A DNA stretch of 64,000 nt, taken from contig CM057235.1 of the NCBI GenBank assembly GCA_029891385.1, positions 7,807,001 to 7,871,000 of the forward strand, given 5' to 3'. Shown here piece by piece: positions 35,251-47,980 of this stretch. Every line of letters begins with the position of its first letter. Position 1 is the first letter of the stretch. The notes under the pieces are model-generated. The model ran no database searches and was not told the DNA's origin. It worked only from the letters and a program-made list of their open reading frames with translations. This DNA is from Erythroxylum novogranatense (taxonomy: Eukaryota; Streptophyta; Magnoliopsida; Malpighiales; Erythroxylaceae). Made by a program: the position numbers and the translations under genes.

Positions 35251-36340
35251 TCTATGTCTTGTATCCTTTATTCTTCTTTTCTTCTTCTTTAGCTTCTAGA
35301 ATAGAGACTTCCTTGTATGCTTCAAACTCATCAATTCTTGTGAATGAGCTACCCTCCTTCAGATTCTTTAATACCTTATTCAAGCTGAATTTCACTTGCT
35401 CATCTACCAAAGCTTTTTCGATGGAAAAATTGGTATACCAAGAATCAGTAAGTCTAACACAAAAAATCCACAGGAATGATAAACTTGTCCATTTTTATAG
35501 GTACATTCTCTATCATGCCAAACGATTTCTTTATCAACCGATTTACCAACTAAATATGCAAAGACGTTGGCTTCACATCTTTTAGTCCCAATTTCATTAA
35601 AAGAACAAAGGCATAAGGTTTATACTTATGCCTAAGTCATATAAACATTTTGAAATCTTTAAATTACCAACTACACAGGGTATTGTAAAGCTCCCTAGAT
35701 TTGTCAACAGTGGGGGCATATGGTTGGTAATTAAGAAGTTGGAGGTTTTTGTTATGGCTATCATTTGATTATCATCTCAAGTCCACTTGGTAGATAATAT
35801 GTCTATAAAGAACTTCACATACTTGGGCCTGCTTTTCAACACTTCCCCAAAGACAAGTAAATTTGCCATTTCTTTAGCTTTTCCATAAACTTTGCAAATG
35901 GTACATCTAATTTATTCTTCTGAAATCTTTGTGGGAATGGTATTTTTGGTGTATAAGGTGGAGGAGGAATGTATGGAGGGTTCTTATTCTTGTCTTCTTC
36001 ATTTTTCTTCTTCTCTTAGTCTTTTACATAGTGGGTCTCAGCTTGTCTTTCTGCTAGTTCTTCTAGCTCTTTCCCACTCCTAATTGTGATAGCCTTACAT
36101 TGCTCTTTTGGATTTACTTCCAAGTTGTTCATAAAGTTTTCCACATTTCTCTTACATAATTCCCTATAAAGTTGGCTCATTTGAATCTCTAGATTGTGAA
36201 TAAAAGAGGTATGATCTTTTGTTACTTGCTCAACTTCCTTTCTAGTCTCTTTTGCTCTTCAATGTTCATAAGCTTGTCCATTATCTTGTCCAATTTAGAA
36301 TCTTATGAATTAGACTCATCTTTTAGAAATCCTGGCAGGC
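35250..36340 (-). pseudogene. gag C-terminus and protease remnant
   Basis: In minus-strand frames, with stops and shifts, one reads FIHNLEIQMSQLYRELCKRN (gag end), AITIRSGKELEE, PPYIPPPPYTPKIPFPQRF and FAKFMEKLKK, the linker before protease in Athila/Tat polyproteins. A degraded protease follows (LGISINLMPLFFL, then MKLGLKDVKPTS, then KMDKFIIPVDF). Sequence beyond about 35400 reads FSLNKVLKNL and FEAYKEVSILEAKEEE, then no pol domain. It corresponds to 41844-42600 of the plus-strand element. Confidence 0.68.
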
Positions 36341-36604
36341 CTTGAATTCCAATTTAAATTCTTGCAATGTTAAACAAACAAAAATTTGGGTGGTTTTGCC
36401 ACTTTGGATTGTAAGTGTTCTAATAAAGATAATTACTTCCTTGACCAAATTATGCCTCATTGAAGTTCTCAAGGGTACTTTGCTGCCTATGAAATACTTC
36501 CTCCATTATCGTTCTTTCTATCTCTTCTTGGCATTTAACTTTTTGAATTCCTTATAGTTGCCTTGTGATGTGCAAAATGATATGTCTTTTATTTTACACT
36601 CAAA

Positions 36605-36640
36605 CTTTCCTTTCTTTCTTTCTTTCTTCTTTTTTTGAAA
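36605..36640. repeat. pyrimidine (CTTT)n tract
   Basis: CTTTCTTTCTTTCTTTCTTC-type tract next to the primer-binding region of the minus-strand element. Confidence 0.8.
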
Positions 36641-36686
36641 GGGTAGTACTTCCTTAAAATAAAGGGATTTAAAAAGTCCTAAAATA

Positions 36687-36712
36687 ATTCCCTGAAAATG
36701 GAACTAAAAACT
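36687..36712 (-). other. degenerate primer-binding site
   Basis: On the minus strand AAGTTTTTAGTTCCATTTTC+AGGGA compares with the lineage's AGTTTTTGGCGCCGTTGCCGGGGA form. It sits directly inside the 5' LTR, as a PBS should. Confidence 0.5.
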
Positions 36713-36715
36713 TAT

Positions 36716-37831
36716 TGAGCATTTTTTATCTTATAAACCCTCAATATTCTATAAGCACATGAGTCGTAGTATAAGAGGTGTGGATCCCACAAGGAATTAG
36801 TGAGCTAATCAAATCCTAATTTGTCTAAGGCTTAAAAGTATAATTAAAATGAAAACAAAAACCAAACAGTAAACAATCAAATATGGAGTGATTGAAGTGA
36901 GAATTCTAAATTAATGCAAGAAATCAAATTTGAACACCACCAATTGACAATTGAAAACTAAACTGTAATTAAGTTGAGTTACTGAATATGTGATCTCTCG
37001 ATTAATAAAACAGGAGTGTTCCAATAACAATTGATTCCTCACATGAGATGTCTCTCTGTATAATTACTAATTTGATTATTTGTGCGGCCTAATAGATCGT
37101 TTAACTCTCATTAACCAATCTAATCATTTTGCATTTGATTCACTCTTTAGATTTATTACCGAAGTATGTAATTAAAATAAATAATCACAACACCCAACAT
37201 CATAAACAACAAAAGAAATTAGATTAACAATAAATCAAGTATAAATCCCTAAAAGAAGTTAGAACATCCTCAAACCAAGGTTCATCATCATCAATTCTAT
37301 CTTATACATCAAATAAATGATGGAAAGAAGAAAATATAACTTAGGAGGACTAGAGGCTAAAGCAGCAGCAAAAGCTCAACCTTCTCTCTCTTTTTCTCTC
37401 TCTTCATTCTTCCTCTTCCTTAGGTTTTTCCCCAAAGTGGCAAATGGAGGCCCCCTCCTTTAAGTCATTTCTCTTCTTTTTTATATTGCTTTACTAATTG
37501 GGGTAAAAACTAGGTTTTACCTAAGCCTAAAATTATGAAATAACCAGCAAAAAATTAAGTTCGGGAGGTCAGTTCGCCTCTGTTATCTCGTAGGCCACAT
37601 TATCACAATTGTGACCCTGGGTCCTCCTTCGTGCTTCCTCCAAATTTTCTCCGTTCTTCAATATCTGATCTCAAACACTAATAAATACATTAAATAGCAT
37701 GCACAACACTCAAAACATAAATATCTAACCAGGTAACACAATTTTAAACCTAGACATGCAAGAATAAATTAATTAACAACTAAAAACATACTAAAATTCT
37801 TACTAAAACATCATGCAATCTACAACTATCA
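36716..37831 (-). repeat. 5' LTR of the minus-strand Athila-lineage element
   Basis: Minus strand start TGATAGTTGTAGATTGCATG, end TGCTCA. It is collinear with 32221-33547 but about 200 bases shorter because of internal deletions (around 36950-37010). It carries a CACAATTGTG palindrome at 37604-37613. Confidence 0.78.
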
Positions 37832-38249
37832 AATCTTATCTCTGAAAATCATAGCAATAAAATTTTGAAATAATAACAATTTATTTTTCTATTAATATTA
37901 TTTTCACATATTTAACATATAAACAATAACCAATTACTATTAAAAAGATCATTTCATCATCGCACAAATATAAAACTAAGGATAATATAAAGTACTTAAA
38001 ATGTTACAATTTTATCATTGATAAATAATAATTACATTAAAATATTAAAATAATAAAATTCTATGTCTCTATAAGTATGACAACAAGAGTTTATGTTAAG
38101 GAATACAACTAACTAGAAGTGAAAACTGAAACATTTTTTTATTGCATATATAGAATTTAATATATTCATCAAATACAAGTGAAATTAAAAGACTTGAAAC
38201 TTCATTCAATTAAATATCTACTCAAATTGCATTAATCCTAATTATCATT
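37832..38249. other. AT-rich intergenic sequence
   Basis: Nothing recognisable; it could be part of the decayed hAT element to the right. Confidence 0.4.
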
Positions 38250-38680
38250 TGATACAAAATCCTCATCATTAAGAAGAGTTTGATCATCACAATCATTCAA
38301 ATTCATTACACTAATTGATATGTCAATACTTTCTCTTCTAAGATTATCTTCCAAATCACTCTCATCTATCAAACTCGGTTCTTAATAACCCAATCTACCA
38401 AAAGATCGATATGGTTAAGGCAAATTGGATCTATAATACTACTTGTTATATTAAGAGTCATATTAAACAAATAAAATAAAATAATTAAAAATTAGAAGAA
38501 ATTATATTCAAATTGATAATGGTAATAATATAACTTTCTCATAGTTTTACATATTAAACAAAGACTAAGTCATGTAATATTTTGTGTTCCAATCTAATCC
38601 CTTTTTTAGAATTGATGAATTCAAATGTGCTCTAACTCTTTTCACACCCCTTTACACTCATACAATGACTCAAAATTCAT
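38250..38680 (-). pseudogene. hAT transposase C-terminal remnant
   Basis: In broken minus-strand frames one reads F-A-I-x-ILSHCMSVKGCEKS, then STFEFINSKKG, the conserved hAT dimerisation block (A.RILS....GCER.WS.F..IH). It continues IRLEHKILHDLVFV (R.RLEH.RL.DLVFV in the family) and, about 180 bases on, DPICLNHIDLLVDW (DPI.L..ID..NEW in the family). Frames shift between these, and no catalytic core was found. The upstream half, if present, would lie to the right (38680-39100), where I see only AT-rich DNA. Confidence 0.6.
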
Positions 38681-39036
38681 ATTGCAAACTTTTACAATTC
38701 TAGAGAATCAATTTTGAATTAGTGCCACCAAGTAACTATAAAACAACAAAATTAACATTACAAAAAAAAAATATCTAGGAAATGTAGTGCCTAAAAGGAA
38801 TCCATTTTTTAATTCTTTAATTCTCTTCTCAAACATCTTAATTTCACCATGATGGTTATGAGAGGTATGAATATAAATCTCACAAGCTCTCAAGCTTACT
38901 AAGTAATTTAGAAATTTAAAGCTATCAAAAGAGAACTAGTAAAGTACTAAAGGATGGATATAATCCGATAAGGATGGACATAAGAAATGCATTTAAAAAT
39001 ATCAATAAATGCCAACAAATACTTAATGCATTTGAA

Positions 39037-39104
39037 AAAATTAATCAATGTCAACAAAACTAGCTAATGACTAAATTAATTAATGTCAACAAAACTAGCT
39101 AATG
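39037..39104. repeat. tandem pair of TTAATCAATGTCAACAAAAC-type units
   Basis: AATTAATnAATGTCAACAAAACTAGCTAATG occurs twice (about 39040-39070 and 39074-39104) immediately before the 5' LTR start. Confidence 0.75.
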
Positions 39105-40482
39105 GTTCTTGCTAATTGTGCATTAGTATGTGTTTTTCTAAGTATTTGGTATGTGTTTCTTGCATGATATGTTAGTATTATTGTGTTTAAGGACTTGTTT
39201 AATGTGTTTTTGTTTAGTTTGATCTTCATGGTTGTTCTTTTGTGTTTGATATTGGTTTAGGGTAGGAATTGATTATTTTGGTGTAGGAATGGAGGGTGGA
39301 CACCTTTGTGATTGAGCTAGGGACTAAGAGAAGAGAAGAGAAGTGGCGCTGCTAGAAAACAAGAACCCACGATTGTGGAAAAGAGCATGTTTTCAACAAT
39401 CACAGGAAATCTATGGAGAAAGTTTTTGTTAAGTTAAACCATAATTGTGGGAAGCATAAGTGTATTCCCATAATTGTGGGAACTGGAAGTCGAAAAGACA
39501 CATGGGTTTCATATTTTTTTTAGGTTTTTGTGACTTTATAAGATATAGAATCTCGAGAGCCGACAAAAGGTCGTTGAACTTGCTTCTTGGAGTTAAAAGA
39601 TAGAATAAGAGCCTAAAGATAGGGGAGAATCAAGGTTTCATTCCCGATTGGGCAAAGAGCACCCCAACATCTAAATTTTCCAGATTGGGAAAAGAAGAGG
39701 AGGAGCTGCCCCATCTAGTCTTATTTCAATTTCTTTCTCTTCTAGCATGTTTATCATGGATTATTTGATTGTTAGGGATGTTATGGATATTATGATTGGC
39801 TAAAACAATTTTTAGGGTTTGTTGTTGAACTATTTGTGAACCTTTGGATATTGATTTAATGATATACATGTTTGTGTTATTTATTGTGCTTAAACCTTGT
39901 AATAAATCGAGAGAATGAGCTTGGAAATTTGTGTTAATTGTATAATGAGAGTTGACAATTAATAGACCTACAAATAACAAGTTATTGATTTATTAGGAAG
40001 AGATTTCAATATATCAATACACTGCTATAGAATAGCTTCATATCTAGTTAAATTTTTAGGAAAAGCTTTGCTCATCGAGAGATCCCAAAGTTAATTCTAA
40101 TTTATTTAACTAGTGACGTTTAGTTACACCTTGAGAGAGGGTAGCTAGAATTTTAGGAAATCTTGGGCCAAGCATAAATTGAATCAATTAATCAGAGGGG
40201 TGCAAATAAGGATAGTGACAAGTCCTAATGTTTAATATTGATTTTCTCCAAGTTTTAGTTTACGATTTTTGTTGGGGTTGTGTTGTTCCCTATTACTTTT
40301 AGTTTGTCTTTATTTTACTTATCTTTTTAAATTCAATTGAAACAATTTTTTAAACAAAGAACAACCTAAATTGAATAGTGCCTAAACACAATCCTTGTGG
40401 GATTGATATCCACTTTCAACTACAAGTATGACCTGTATACTTACAGTTTTGAGCGTGAGACTAGTAGTGTGTTTTGTAATCA
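39103..40482 (+). repeat. 5' LTR of the plus-strand Athila/Tat-lineage element
   Basis: It begins near TGGTTCTTGCTAATTGTGC and ends near TGTTTTGTAATCA, just before the primer site. The 3' partner is outside the window, so the left end is an estimate. It contains CACGATTGTGG (39368) and two CATAATTGTGGG words (39449, 39478), and a TATAAGATATAG box at about 39537. Confidence 0.6.
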
Positions 40483-40485
40483 ACA

Positions 40486-40512
40486 AGTTTTTAGGCTCGT
40501 TGCCGAGGATTG
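40486..40512 (+). other. primer-binding site of the plus-strand element
   Basis: AGTTTTTAGGCTCGTTGCCG+AGGATTG is a lightly mutated form of the TGGCGCCGTTGCCGGGGA site used by Athila/Tat elements. Position after the LTR fits. Confidence 0.72.
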
Positions 40513-40667
40513 ATTGTTTAACATCTTGTTTATTTAGGTTACTTTGATTTAAGAGTTTTTGATACTTTTCCTTGTTTCTTTGCAGGTGCATGAATACAAG
40601 GAACACATGAAGGAATACTGAATTTCTTAATGAATAGTTAGCAGATATCACAAAGCACGTATGATAG

Positions 40668-41396
40668 TTGAGAAGAGCAAAGCACCAAGATATTATACAA
40701 AGAAATATGGTGGAAAAAGGAGAACAAGAAGAGGTTGAAAGGACATTGATAGACTTTATGAGACCAGGATTCAGTCCTCAAAGAGTTGTAAGGCCAGTAA
40801 TTGAAGCCAACAATTTCGAGAGAAAGTCAACACTCCTCGAGATTCTTTATAGTAGTGCACAATTCTATGGGCTATCTAATGAAGATCCCAATGCCTATCT
40901 CGCCAATTTTTTAGAGATATGCGAAACTTTTTGGTTTAATGAGATATCTGATGATGCCATAAGGTTGTGATTATTTTCCTTCACATTGAGAGATCAGGCA
41001 AAGGAGTGGTACAATTCACTAAGCTCAGGTCAAATTACTACTTAGGAACAGCTAGCTGAGGCATTTCTTGCCAAATACTTTCCATCAATCAAGACAATAA
41101 GGATCATTAAGGAAATCATAAATTTTCAACAAAGTGATGGGAAATCTTTATATGAAGCTTAGGAGAGGTTGAAAGAACTACAAAGAAGTTGTCCCCACCA
41201 TAACTTTTTTAGGGAATTTCGCATACAAACATTCTACAATGGTGTAAATCAGAGCATAAGAGGGACCATAGATGCAGTTATGGAAGGATCTTTGATAAGG
41301 AAAACTATCGATGCAACACATGACCTTTTGGAAGAGTTAGTGAGCAACAGTTGTATGTGGTCGAGCAAGAGGAGTAGACAGGGACAAAAGGACTAA
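40668..41396 (+). pseudogene. gag of the plus-strand Ty3/gypsy element
   Basis: This is a structural protein remnant. Motifs in order: MRPGFSPQRVVRPVIEANNF, EILYSSAQFYGLSNEDPNA, NFLEICETFWF, LFSFTLRDQAKEWYNSL, FLAKYFPSIKTIRIIKEI, NFQQSDGKSLYEA, RSCPHHNFFREF, FYNGVNQSIRGTIDA and MEGSLIRKT. Stops at 40968 (TGA), 41044 (TAG) and 41159 (TAG) interrupt it; the last two stand where the family has Trp (T-W-E-Q, E-A-W-E-R). Its reading confirms that the insertion at 15475 lies within a conserved gag codon run. Confidence 0.82.
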
Positions 41397-42420
41397 AAAG
41401 GTATGATCCCTATTAACTCTATTACCACTTTGTAGGCATAGATCACAACCCTCATAAGCAGTTGAGCAATATACAAAGAGCATCTTCATCTACAACCAAA
41501 TTTATGCAATCATAGTGTGAGTTATAAGGGTATGACAACCATTAAATAGCAGAATGCTTTTTTTTGGGAGTTAGTAACACTGCACAGGTAAGTTACTTAT
41601 GCCAACCACAGTGAGGTAACAATTTGTGCTTAAATACTTATAATCTATAGTGGAAAACCACCCAAATTTTTCTTGAAGTACTAACAATGCAGGTGGCTAA
41701 AAGGACTTCCAGGATTTCAACAAGATGAACTTGGATCTTTGGAGAACAAAATGGACAAGTTAATGGATATTTTGGGGTCCAAAATGGGAAATGAATAAGC
41801 AAACCAAAAGAGAATATTTTCGACCCAGGAGGAAAGTCTAAAGATGATAGAGGTAAAGTTTGATCAGATAGTGGAGAACCATGCCTCATCCATCTACAAC
41901 TTGGAGTTATGGGTAGGTCAACTTAGTAATGCTATGTCTTCTAGAAGTGCAAGTAGCTTACCAAGCAATACCGAGGTTGAAGGCTATCACACCTCGAAGT
42001 CACAAGCAGATGGAGGAACCAAGTGTGAAAAAGGATAGCCAAGAAAAGGAAAAAGGTGAGGAGATTTAAGAAGAGAAAGAAGAAGAGAGTCTATATATGC
42101 CACCACCACCATATAAGCCCAAACTTCTATATCCACAAACGGTGAGACAATATCAAGTGGACATTCATTTTTCCAAGTTTATGGAGAAATTGAAGAGGCT
42201 TAGATCAACCTGTCATTGGTGGATGCTTTGAAATGAATGCCTAAGTATGCGAAGTTTTTGAAGGATGTGCTATCATACAAACATACTTGGGAGGAAAATT
42301 AAATGGTCAATTTGACAGAGAATTATAGTTCAATTATCTCAAGCACGATGCCTTCAAAACTACAAGATCTAGGGAGTTTTTTAATTCCATGTGTTATTAG
42401 TGACTTTAAATTTTCCAAAT
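41397..42420 (+). pseudogene. gag C-terminus and linker, decayed
   Basis: Broken frames give NLELWVGQLSNAMSSR (gag end, 41844-42038), then PPPPYKPKLLYPQTVRQ and FSKFMEKLK near 42100-42200. No zinc knuckle is clear. Many stops and shifts. Confidence 0.6.
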
Positions 42421-42833
42421 GCTAATGTGATTTAGGTGCAAGCATTAACTTGATGCCTTTGTCTATTTTCCAGAAATTGGGACTAGGGGAGGTCGAGTCA
42501 ACATCCATGCTTATTCAACTTGTGGATCAATCCATCAAGAGGCCATATGGAGTTGTAGAAGATGTGTTGGTAAAAGTACATAAATTTATTATTCCTGTTG
42601 ATTTTGTGGTATTGAATTTTAAAGTTGATAAAAATTGTCCATTGATTTTGGGTAGGCCCTCTATGAATACTGGTAGGGCATTAGTTGATGTCCATAAGGG
42701 AAAACTTGTTTTGAGGATTGGCGATAAGAAAGTTGACTTTAATATGTCTAAATCTTTGAAGAAATCGATGGATGGTAATATATGTATGATGATTGATGTT
42801 ATGGATGAATGTGTGAAGAAGGTTGAAGAGTAA
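42421..42833 (+). pseudogene. retroviral-type aspartic protease of the element
   Basis: Cuts the polyprotein in live relatives. The active-site block is CDLGASINLMPLSIFQKLG at 42424-42480 (D-x-G-A). Downstream come VHKFIIPVDFVVLNF, LILGRPSMNTGRALVDVHKG and LVLRIGDKKVDF. The stretch from 42450 is open; TAA ends it at 42833 and the polyprotein does not run on in this frame. Confidence 0.8.
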
Positions 42834-42959
42834 GTTAATGAAGTTATTAAAGTACACAAGGACGGGAGTACGAGAAAAAATGATTTATGTGATGAAGTTG
42901 AGTTAAATAAGTTAGAGAGAACAGATACGCCTACACCACCTTCTTTCATTGAACCCTGC

Positions 42960-44089
42960 ACTTTATAGCTTAAAACCTTACCTCCCTATTTGAGATACAC
43001 CTTTTTAGATAAAAACCATACCTTACCCATCATTATCTCGAACCAATTAGATTTTATGCAAGAAGAGAAAGTAGTGGGGACCATTAGGAAGAGGATGAGA
43101 ACTATGGGGTGGCAAATTTTTGATATTATGGGCATTAGCCCCAATATGGTGATGCATAGCATTAACTTAGAAGAAGGGTGTAAAATTGTAAGAGAGCAAC
43201 AGAAAAGGTTAAATCCAAACATGCAAGAGGTTATGAGGAAGGAGCTAGTAAAGTTGTTGGATACATGGATTATTTATCCCATTTTAGATAGTGAGTGGGT
43301 GAGTTCGGTATAATGTGTGCCTAAGAAGGAAGGAATGACAGTGATGGAAAATGAAAAAGATGAAAAGATTTTTACTAGGACCATCACAAGTTGGTGAATA
43401 TGTATTGATTACCGAAAGCTCAATTTGGCCACCAAGAAAGATCACTTCCTTTTACCTTTTGTGGACCAAATGATTGAGAGGGTGGTCGACCATGCATTTT
43501 ATTGTTTTCTTGATGGATACTTAGGGTATAATCAGGTGGTTTTATACCCACAGGATTAGGAGAAGACCACTTTTACTTGTCCTTATGGGACTTTTTCTTA
43601 TTGGAGGATGTCAATTGTTTTATACAATACACTTGCCACATTGCAAAGGTGCATCATGGCCATATTCACAGACATGAATGAGAACTTCATGGAGGTATTT
43701 ATGTATGATTTCCCTATCTTTGGAGATTCTTTTGATCAATGTTTATTTAATTTAGACAAAGTGCTGCAAAGATGTGAGGAGTATCATATAGTCTTGAATT
43801 GGCAAAAGTGTCACTTTATGGTCCAAGAGGCAATTGTATTGGGTCATAAGACGTCATGCAAGGGGATTAACGTGGATCGAGCTAAGACCAAAGTAATTGA
43901 AAAGTTACCACCTCTTACTAACATCAAGTGCATTTGAGACTTCCTTAGTCATGTAGGGTTCTACAGACGGTCCATCAATGATTTTTCTCTTATCGCTAGA
44001 CCTTTAACTCATTTATTAGTTAAAGATCTGCCTTTTGTTTTTTATAATGCCTATTTGGATGCTTTTAACAAGTTAAAGAAGGCACTTAT
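42960..44089 (+). pseudogene. reverse transcriptase of the element, catalytic Asp lost
   Basis: Copies element RNA into DNA in live relatives. Upstream linker: RYTFLDKNHTLPIIISNQL and MGWQIFDIMGISPNMVMHSI. RT palm: CIDYRKLNLATKKDHFLLPF, FYCFLDGYLGYNQ, TTFTCPYGTFSYWRM, then VFMYDFPIFGDSFD at 43686-43735, where the family has F-M-D-D, so the first catalytic Asp is Tyr. Then NWQKCHFMVQEAIVLGHK, KVIEKLPPLTN, DFLSHVGFYRRSINDFSLIA and FNKLKKAL. Stops near 43312, 43396, 43557 and 43937. The coding sequence is cut at 44089 by the 19 kb insertion and resumes at 63108. Confidence 0.87.
44085..44089 (+). repeat. left target-site duplication CTTAT of the 19 kb insertion
   Basis: CTTAT directly before TGTAACACCCC; the same five bases follow the final TGTTACA at 63108-63112. 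The pair brackets the entire three-LTR array. Confidence 0.92.
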
Positions 44090-47000
44090 TGTAACACCCC
44101 ACTCCCGAGTGACCCGAACCCTATATTATGGGTGATATCCGAGTCCGTGCCCCGCGAGGGTGGAGTACTACATCAGTCGATAAAACTCGGTATACAAGTT
44201 TTTTTTTTATAACATACGTTGGCCCGGTAAAAACAACGGTAAAAACAGTAAGTAATTTAAGCCCATAAGCACAATAAACTATTTCCAGTTATTACAAACA
44301 GTCAACACTCATTACGGTCAGGCAACAATAATGCAATTGTCAATGTGTAAAATAATAACACCACAATGGGCTTAGTCTAAATACAAAGCTTTGTTATACA
44401 ATGATTGCGGAACACAATTTGGTAAGACACTAATGCGATACCTAACCGATCCCTACCTCTATCCTTCACTTGCCTACAAGAGACATACTCCGCGTCGAAC
44501 GGGTACTCTTCAAATCACGAAAAAAGATTGCAATTTTGGATGAGTTTGCGAACTCAATGAGAAACCATCATCGATGGTTCTCCCAATTCATGCATCACAT
44601 AACAAATTACAGATTAAGACAGTCTTAGTACTACTAATACGATCAATATTCATAGTTCATATTACATACCAATTGTCACAATCAATATTTAATTACGAAT
44701 AATAAGACAATCCACAACAAGATAAGCAATCCAACACAAGAGTCATCCATTTACAATACAGACATCGAAGTCAAACAGTCACAATAATTATCCATTTCAG
44801 ATATTCAGTCCAGTAATGATGCAATGCATATGTGACTCTTTTTTCAGTTTTATTACAGTATTGTGACCGAGCGCATAAACAAGATTCAAGATGTCGAGCT
44901 CTCAGGCTCTACCAAGATCGATGGCGTCTCGGTTCACAATTTTCCTTTAGCGATTAAATGCATTTGTGCATGAATGCACATGCCCAATTGAAGTCAATAT
45001 AATATATCACAGTCCATGGGTCACTCCAAATGTACAATCCAATTAAACAGTTTGTCTAATGCCCAATTCACGGTCAATAAAGGCCATATATAATCCACGT
45101 AATCCCCGTAGGCAATCAAGTCACAAGAACACGTAGATCGGGATAACCAACTAGGTTACTCACATCTTACTTCGAGCTATTGTCGGAAAGTCTTTATCAC
45201 GTCGATCGATCGACGCTCCAGCTTGTGCCTAAGCATCGAGAAGGTAACTATCACTAACGATTCAATCCGAATGAATTATCGATGCATACGTAGGTAAAAT
45301 ATGCATGTTCATGAATTCCCAGCCCTAATCTCATTTTTTCATCAAAAAATCTATCCAAAATTAGAAACCTATTGGCGCCGACGGTGCAAATCGGACCTCT
45401 ATAGGTCCCCAATTAAACAAAAAAAGGATTACACGACTTTTACGGACCTCGCCAATTTTTCGTCCAAAAATCTCCAATCTCTCGAAAATGAAATTCAATA
45501 TTCTACAAATCCGATGCCTCAAGAATCAGGTCAATCGGATGTCGGACGGAAAAGTTATTCACGAAAGAAACCAAAATTCAACAATTAATATATATATATT
45601 GCCCTTATTTCCTACTCTTTTTCCCTTTCCTTGAACCGAAATTCAATAAATCATAACTTATTCTACACAATTCAGAAAAATACAAACCATATCTCATTAG
45701 AAAGGTAATGAAACCCTCTACAAGTTTCCTTTAGTTCAGAAAAATCAATTTCACCCCTAAAGGTGTCAAACATCCAATGTAAGCTACTGCCCACACATTC
45801 ACTTCCTAAAATAGAACAGTCATTGGAAATTCGCTATCTTTCATTCTATGCAGTCAAAAATTATACAATAAATATGGTTATCAAGATCACAATGTTATCT
45901 ACAACTTGCATGAAAAAACCCAAATTTCAATTCCCTTGCTAACTAGGTCAAATAATTCACTCAAGGTTGTTGTCCCTGAAATCACTCAATTTGAGCAGTA
46001 ACTTTATATCAATCATATCTCCCTGTATACAAGTCAACCAAATCACCACTTTATATCCCTGAAAAGATAAAATCTCAAACTTCAATTCTTCGTGAAATAC
46101 CCAGACTCCAATTCAGCCTCTAACAGTGTCAAATCTGTTATGCAAGTTTCTGACCTAATCAGCAATTAACATCACAATGTAGGTTCAAATTGTGAAAATC
46201 CATAACTCCCACATCTGATTTCCAGAAATTATATTCCATAAACCATTTTCAAGATGAATGTGTCATCTAAAATTCTTCAGTAGATTTCCACCACCAATTC
46301 AATGTACATAAGTTACTAAAATTCCTCCTAATCTGAATGTACACCAAATTTGACATTCCAGCTAGGTTTCATTCAATGCATAAAAACAGCCAACAATCAT
46401 CAGTCCATAACTCCTAATAGACATATCGAAAAATTGCAAAATCAGTGGCATTGGAAAGCTAACTGAATAGGATTCAACTTTCATATAGTCCATTTTTCCT
46501 AATTCCTTCTCAATTAATTTAGAAAAATCATCAAAACAATCAGGTTATTAATCCTGATCTCGCTCACCTAAGTCAAAACAAGAACTTTCCAAGCCAAATT
46601 TCAACCTCTTAGAGTTACAATTTGACAACACCTATTTCACACAAATATGTAGCTAACATCCCAAAGTTTAAGTGTCACAAACCGCACCTCATTTGCATTC
46701 CTACACAATTAGTATGATCAAAACAGTACAACCGATTAAAACCCTAAATTTCCATATTTGATCCAATCTTAGTTTCTATCATTTCCAATGCCTTTAACAC
46801 ATCATTAAACATCCAAAGGAACACAAATCAGTTCTTATACCATTCATACATGTACTAGGGCTAATACACAAAAATTGGCAGCACTCACTTCTTCATTTCC
46901 AAGTAAAATCAATGATCAATATGCCATCAAAATCAAGTTAAAACCATGCATCAATCATCCTACTTTCAATTCATGACCAGCCCTAACCTTATACCCATTA

Positions 47001-47963
47001 ATTCAAGCCATAATTAACATCAATTTAATGCATCCATCATCATAATAAATACACTAGCCCTCCCATTAAAAGCTCCTAACTACCATGGCATTCAATTCCT
47101 AATAGAAACATCATTAAAACATCATATAAAGCTTAACTAAAACACTTACCAAATCAAGCCTCCACCATCAATTTCTTCAACTCTTTACTACTATTCCAAC
47201 TTCCCACTTTCTCTACTCTCTTCAACCACCATGCAAGTATAATCCATCAAGGAAAGCAAGTGGCTTGGTAAGGTTTGGAGGAGGAAGGATTTACTTTGAT
47301 GAAAGAAAGAAGAAAAAATGATGGAGAAGTGAAAATGGTGGAGGTTTCGGATGAGTAATGAACATAAGCCTCCAAACCTTTTTTTTATTCATTTCCATAA
47401 GGCAATCACAGAGAATGATGGATAAGAATGCATTAAATGGGAGTAGCTAGGTGGCCAAATGAGATAAGTAGAAAAGTCAACAAAATCAACAACCAATCAC
47501 AATTTTTGACAAAATTAAAACCAAAACCAAAACAATTTCACCCCCATTTTCGGTTCCAACCCATTTAAAGGGTCCACTTTTGGGTCCCACCAAATATGCA
47601 ATGGTTTAAGATCAAATAACAGTAGAAAAATTAACCGATTCGCCACTCGGCGATTTTTTTTCCGGTCTGGGAATTTTCTTCGAAAAATTTCAGAAAAATT
47701 CCTATAATTCCCATAAAATAGAAAACACATAAAAAATCAGTCCAATAAAATTTTCAAATACAATTACCACATTAATCACAGTAAAATCTCGTTTAGGCCC
47801 AATTACCGAGAATTATCATGAATGCATGTACAGTAATTTCATGTGCACCATTGGTACTGTGTATCAATCCTATTATGCATGAATAGTACTAATTAATCCC
47901 TCTTAATCTCATCTTATGATAAATTTCCTATTTTACCCTTCCAGTAGGGGGTGTGATGTTACA
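44090..47963 (-). repeat. LARD LTR copy 1 (3874 bp)
   Basis: TGTAACACCCCACTCCCGAG ... GTGTGATGTTACA. It lacks about 40 bases present in copies 2 and 3 near 44888 (GACGCTCGGGAGAATTATCT block). Its (TA)n tract at about 45585-45600 is the shortest of the three. Confidence 0.92.
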
Positions 47964-47980
47964 ATTCCCCCCTCCTTATA
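47964..47980 (-). other. polypurine tract 1
   Basis: Minus strand: TATAAGGAGGGGGGAAT, directly before TGTAACA of the LTR. Just upstream in sense it still encodes E-N-F-E-D-K-I-F-I-R-R-G, like the last residues of pol in Tekay/Del-type elements. Confidence 0.85.

Larger units (their letters stand above)
32221..37831 (-). mobile_element. Athila-lineage non-autonomous element, both LTRs present
   Basis: Two LTRs in the same orientation (32221-33547 and 36716-37831) bracket 3.2 kb. Read on the minus strand: 5' LTR, degenerate primer site, gag end and protease remnant, 3' spacer with two GGACAA boxes, polypurine tract, 3' LTR. RT, RNase H and integrase are missing. No target duplication could be confirmed (CTTAT on the left against AATCT on the right), so one end may be off or rearranged. 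Confidence 0.75.
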
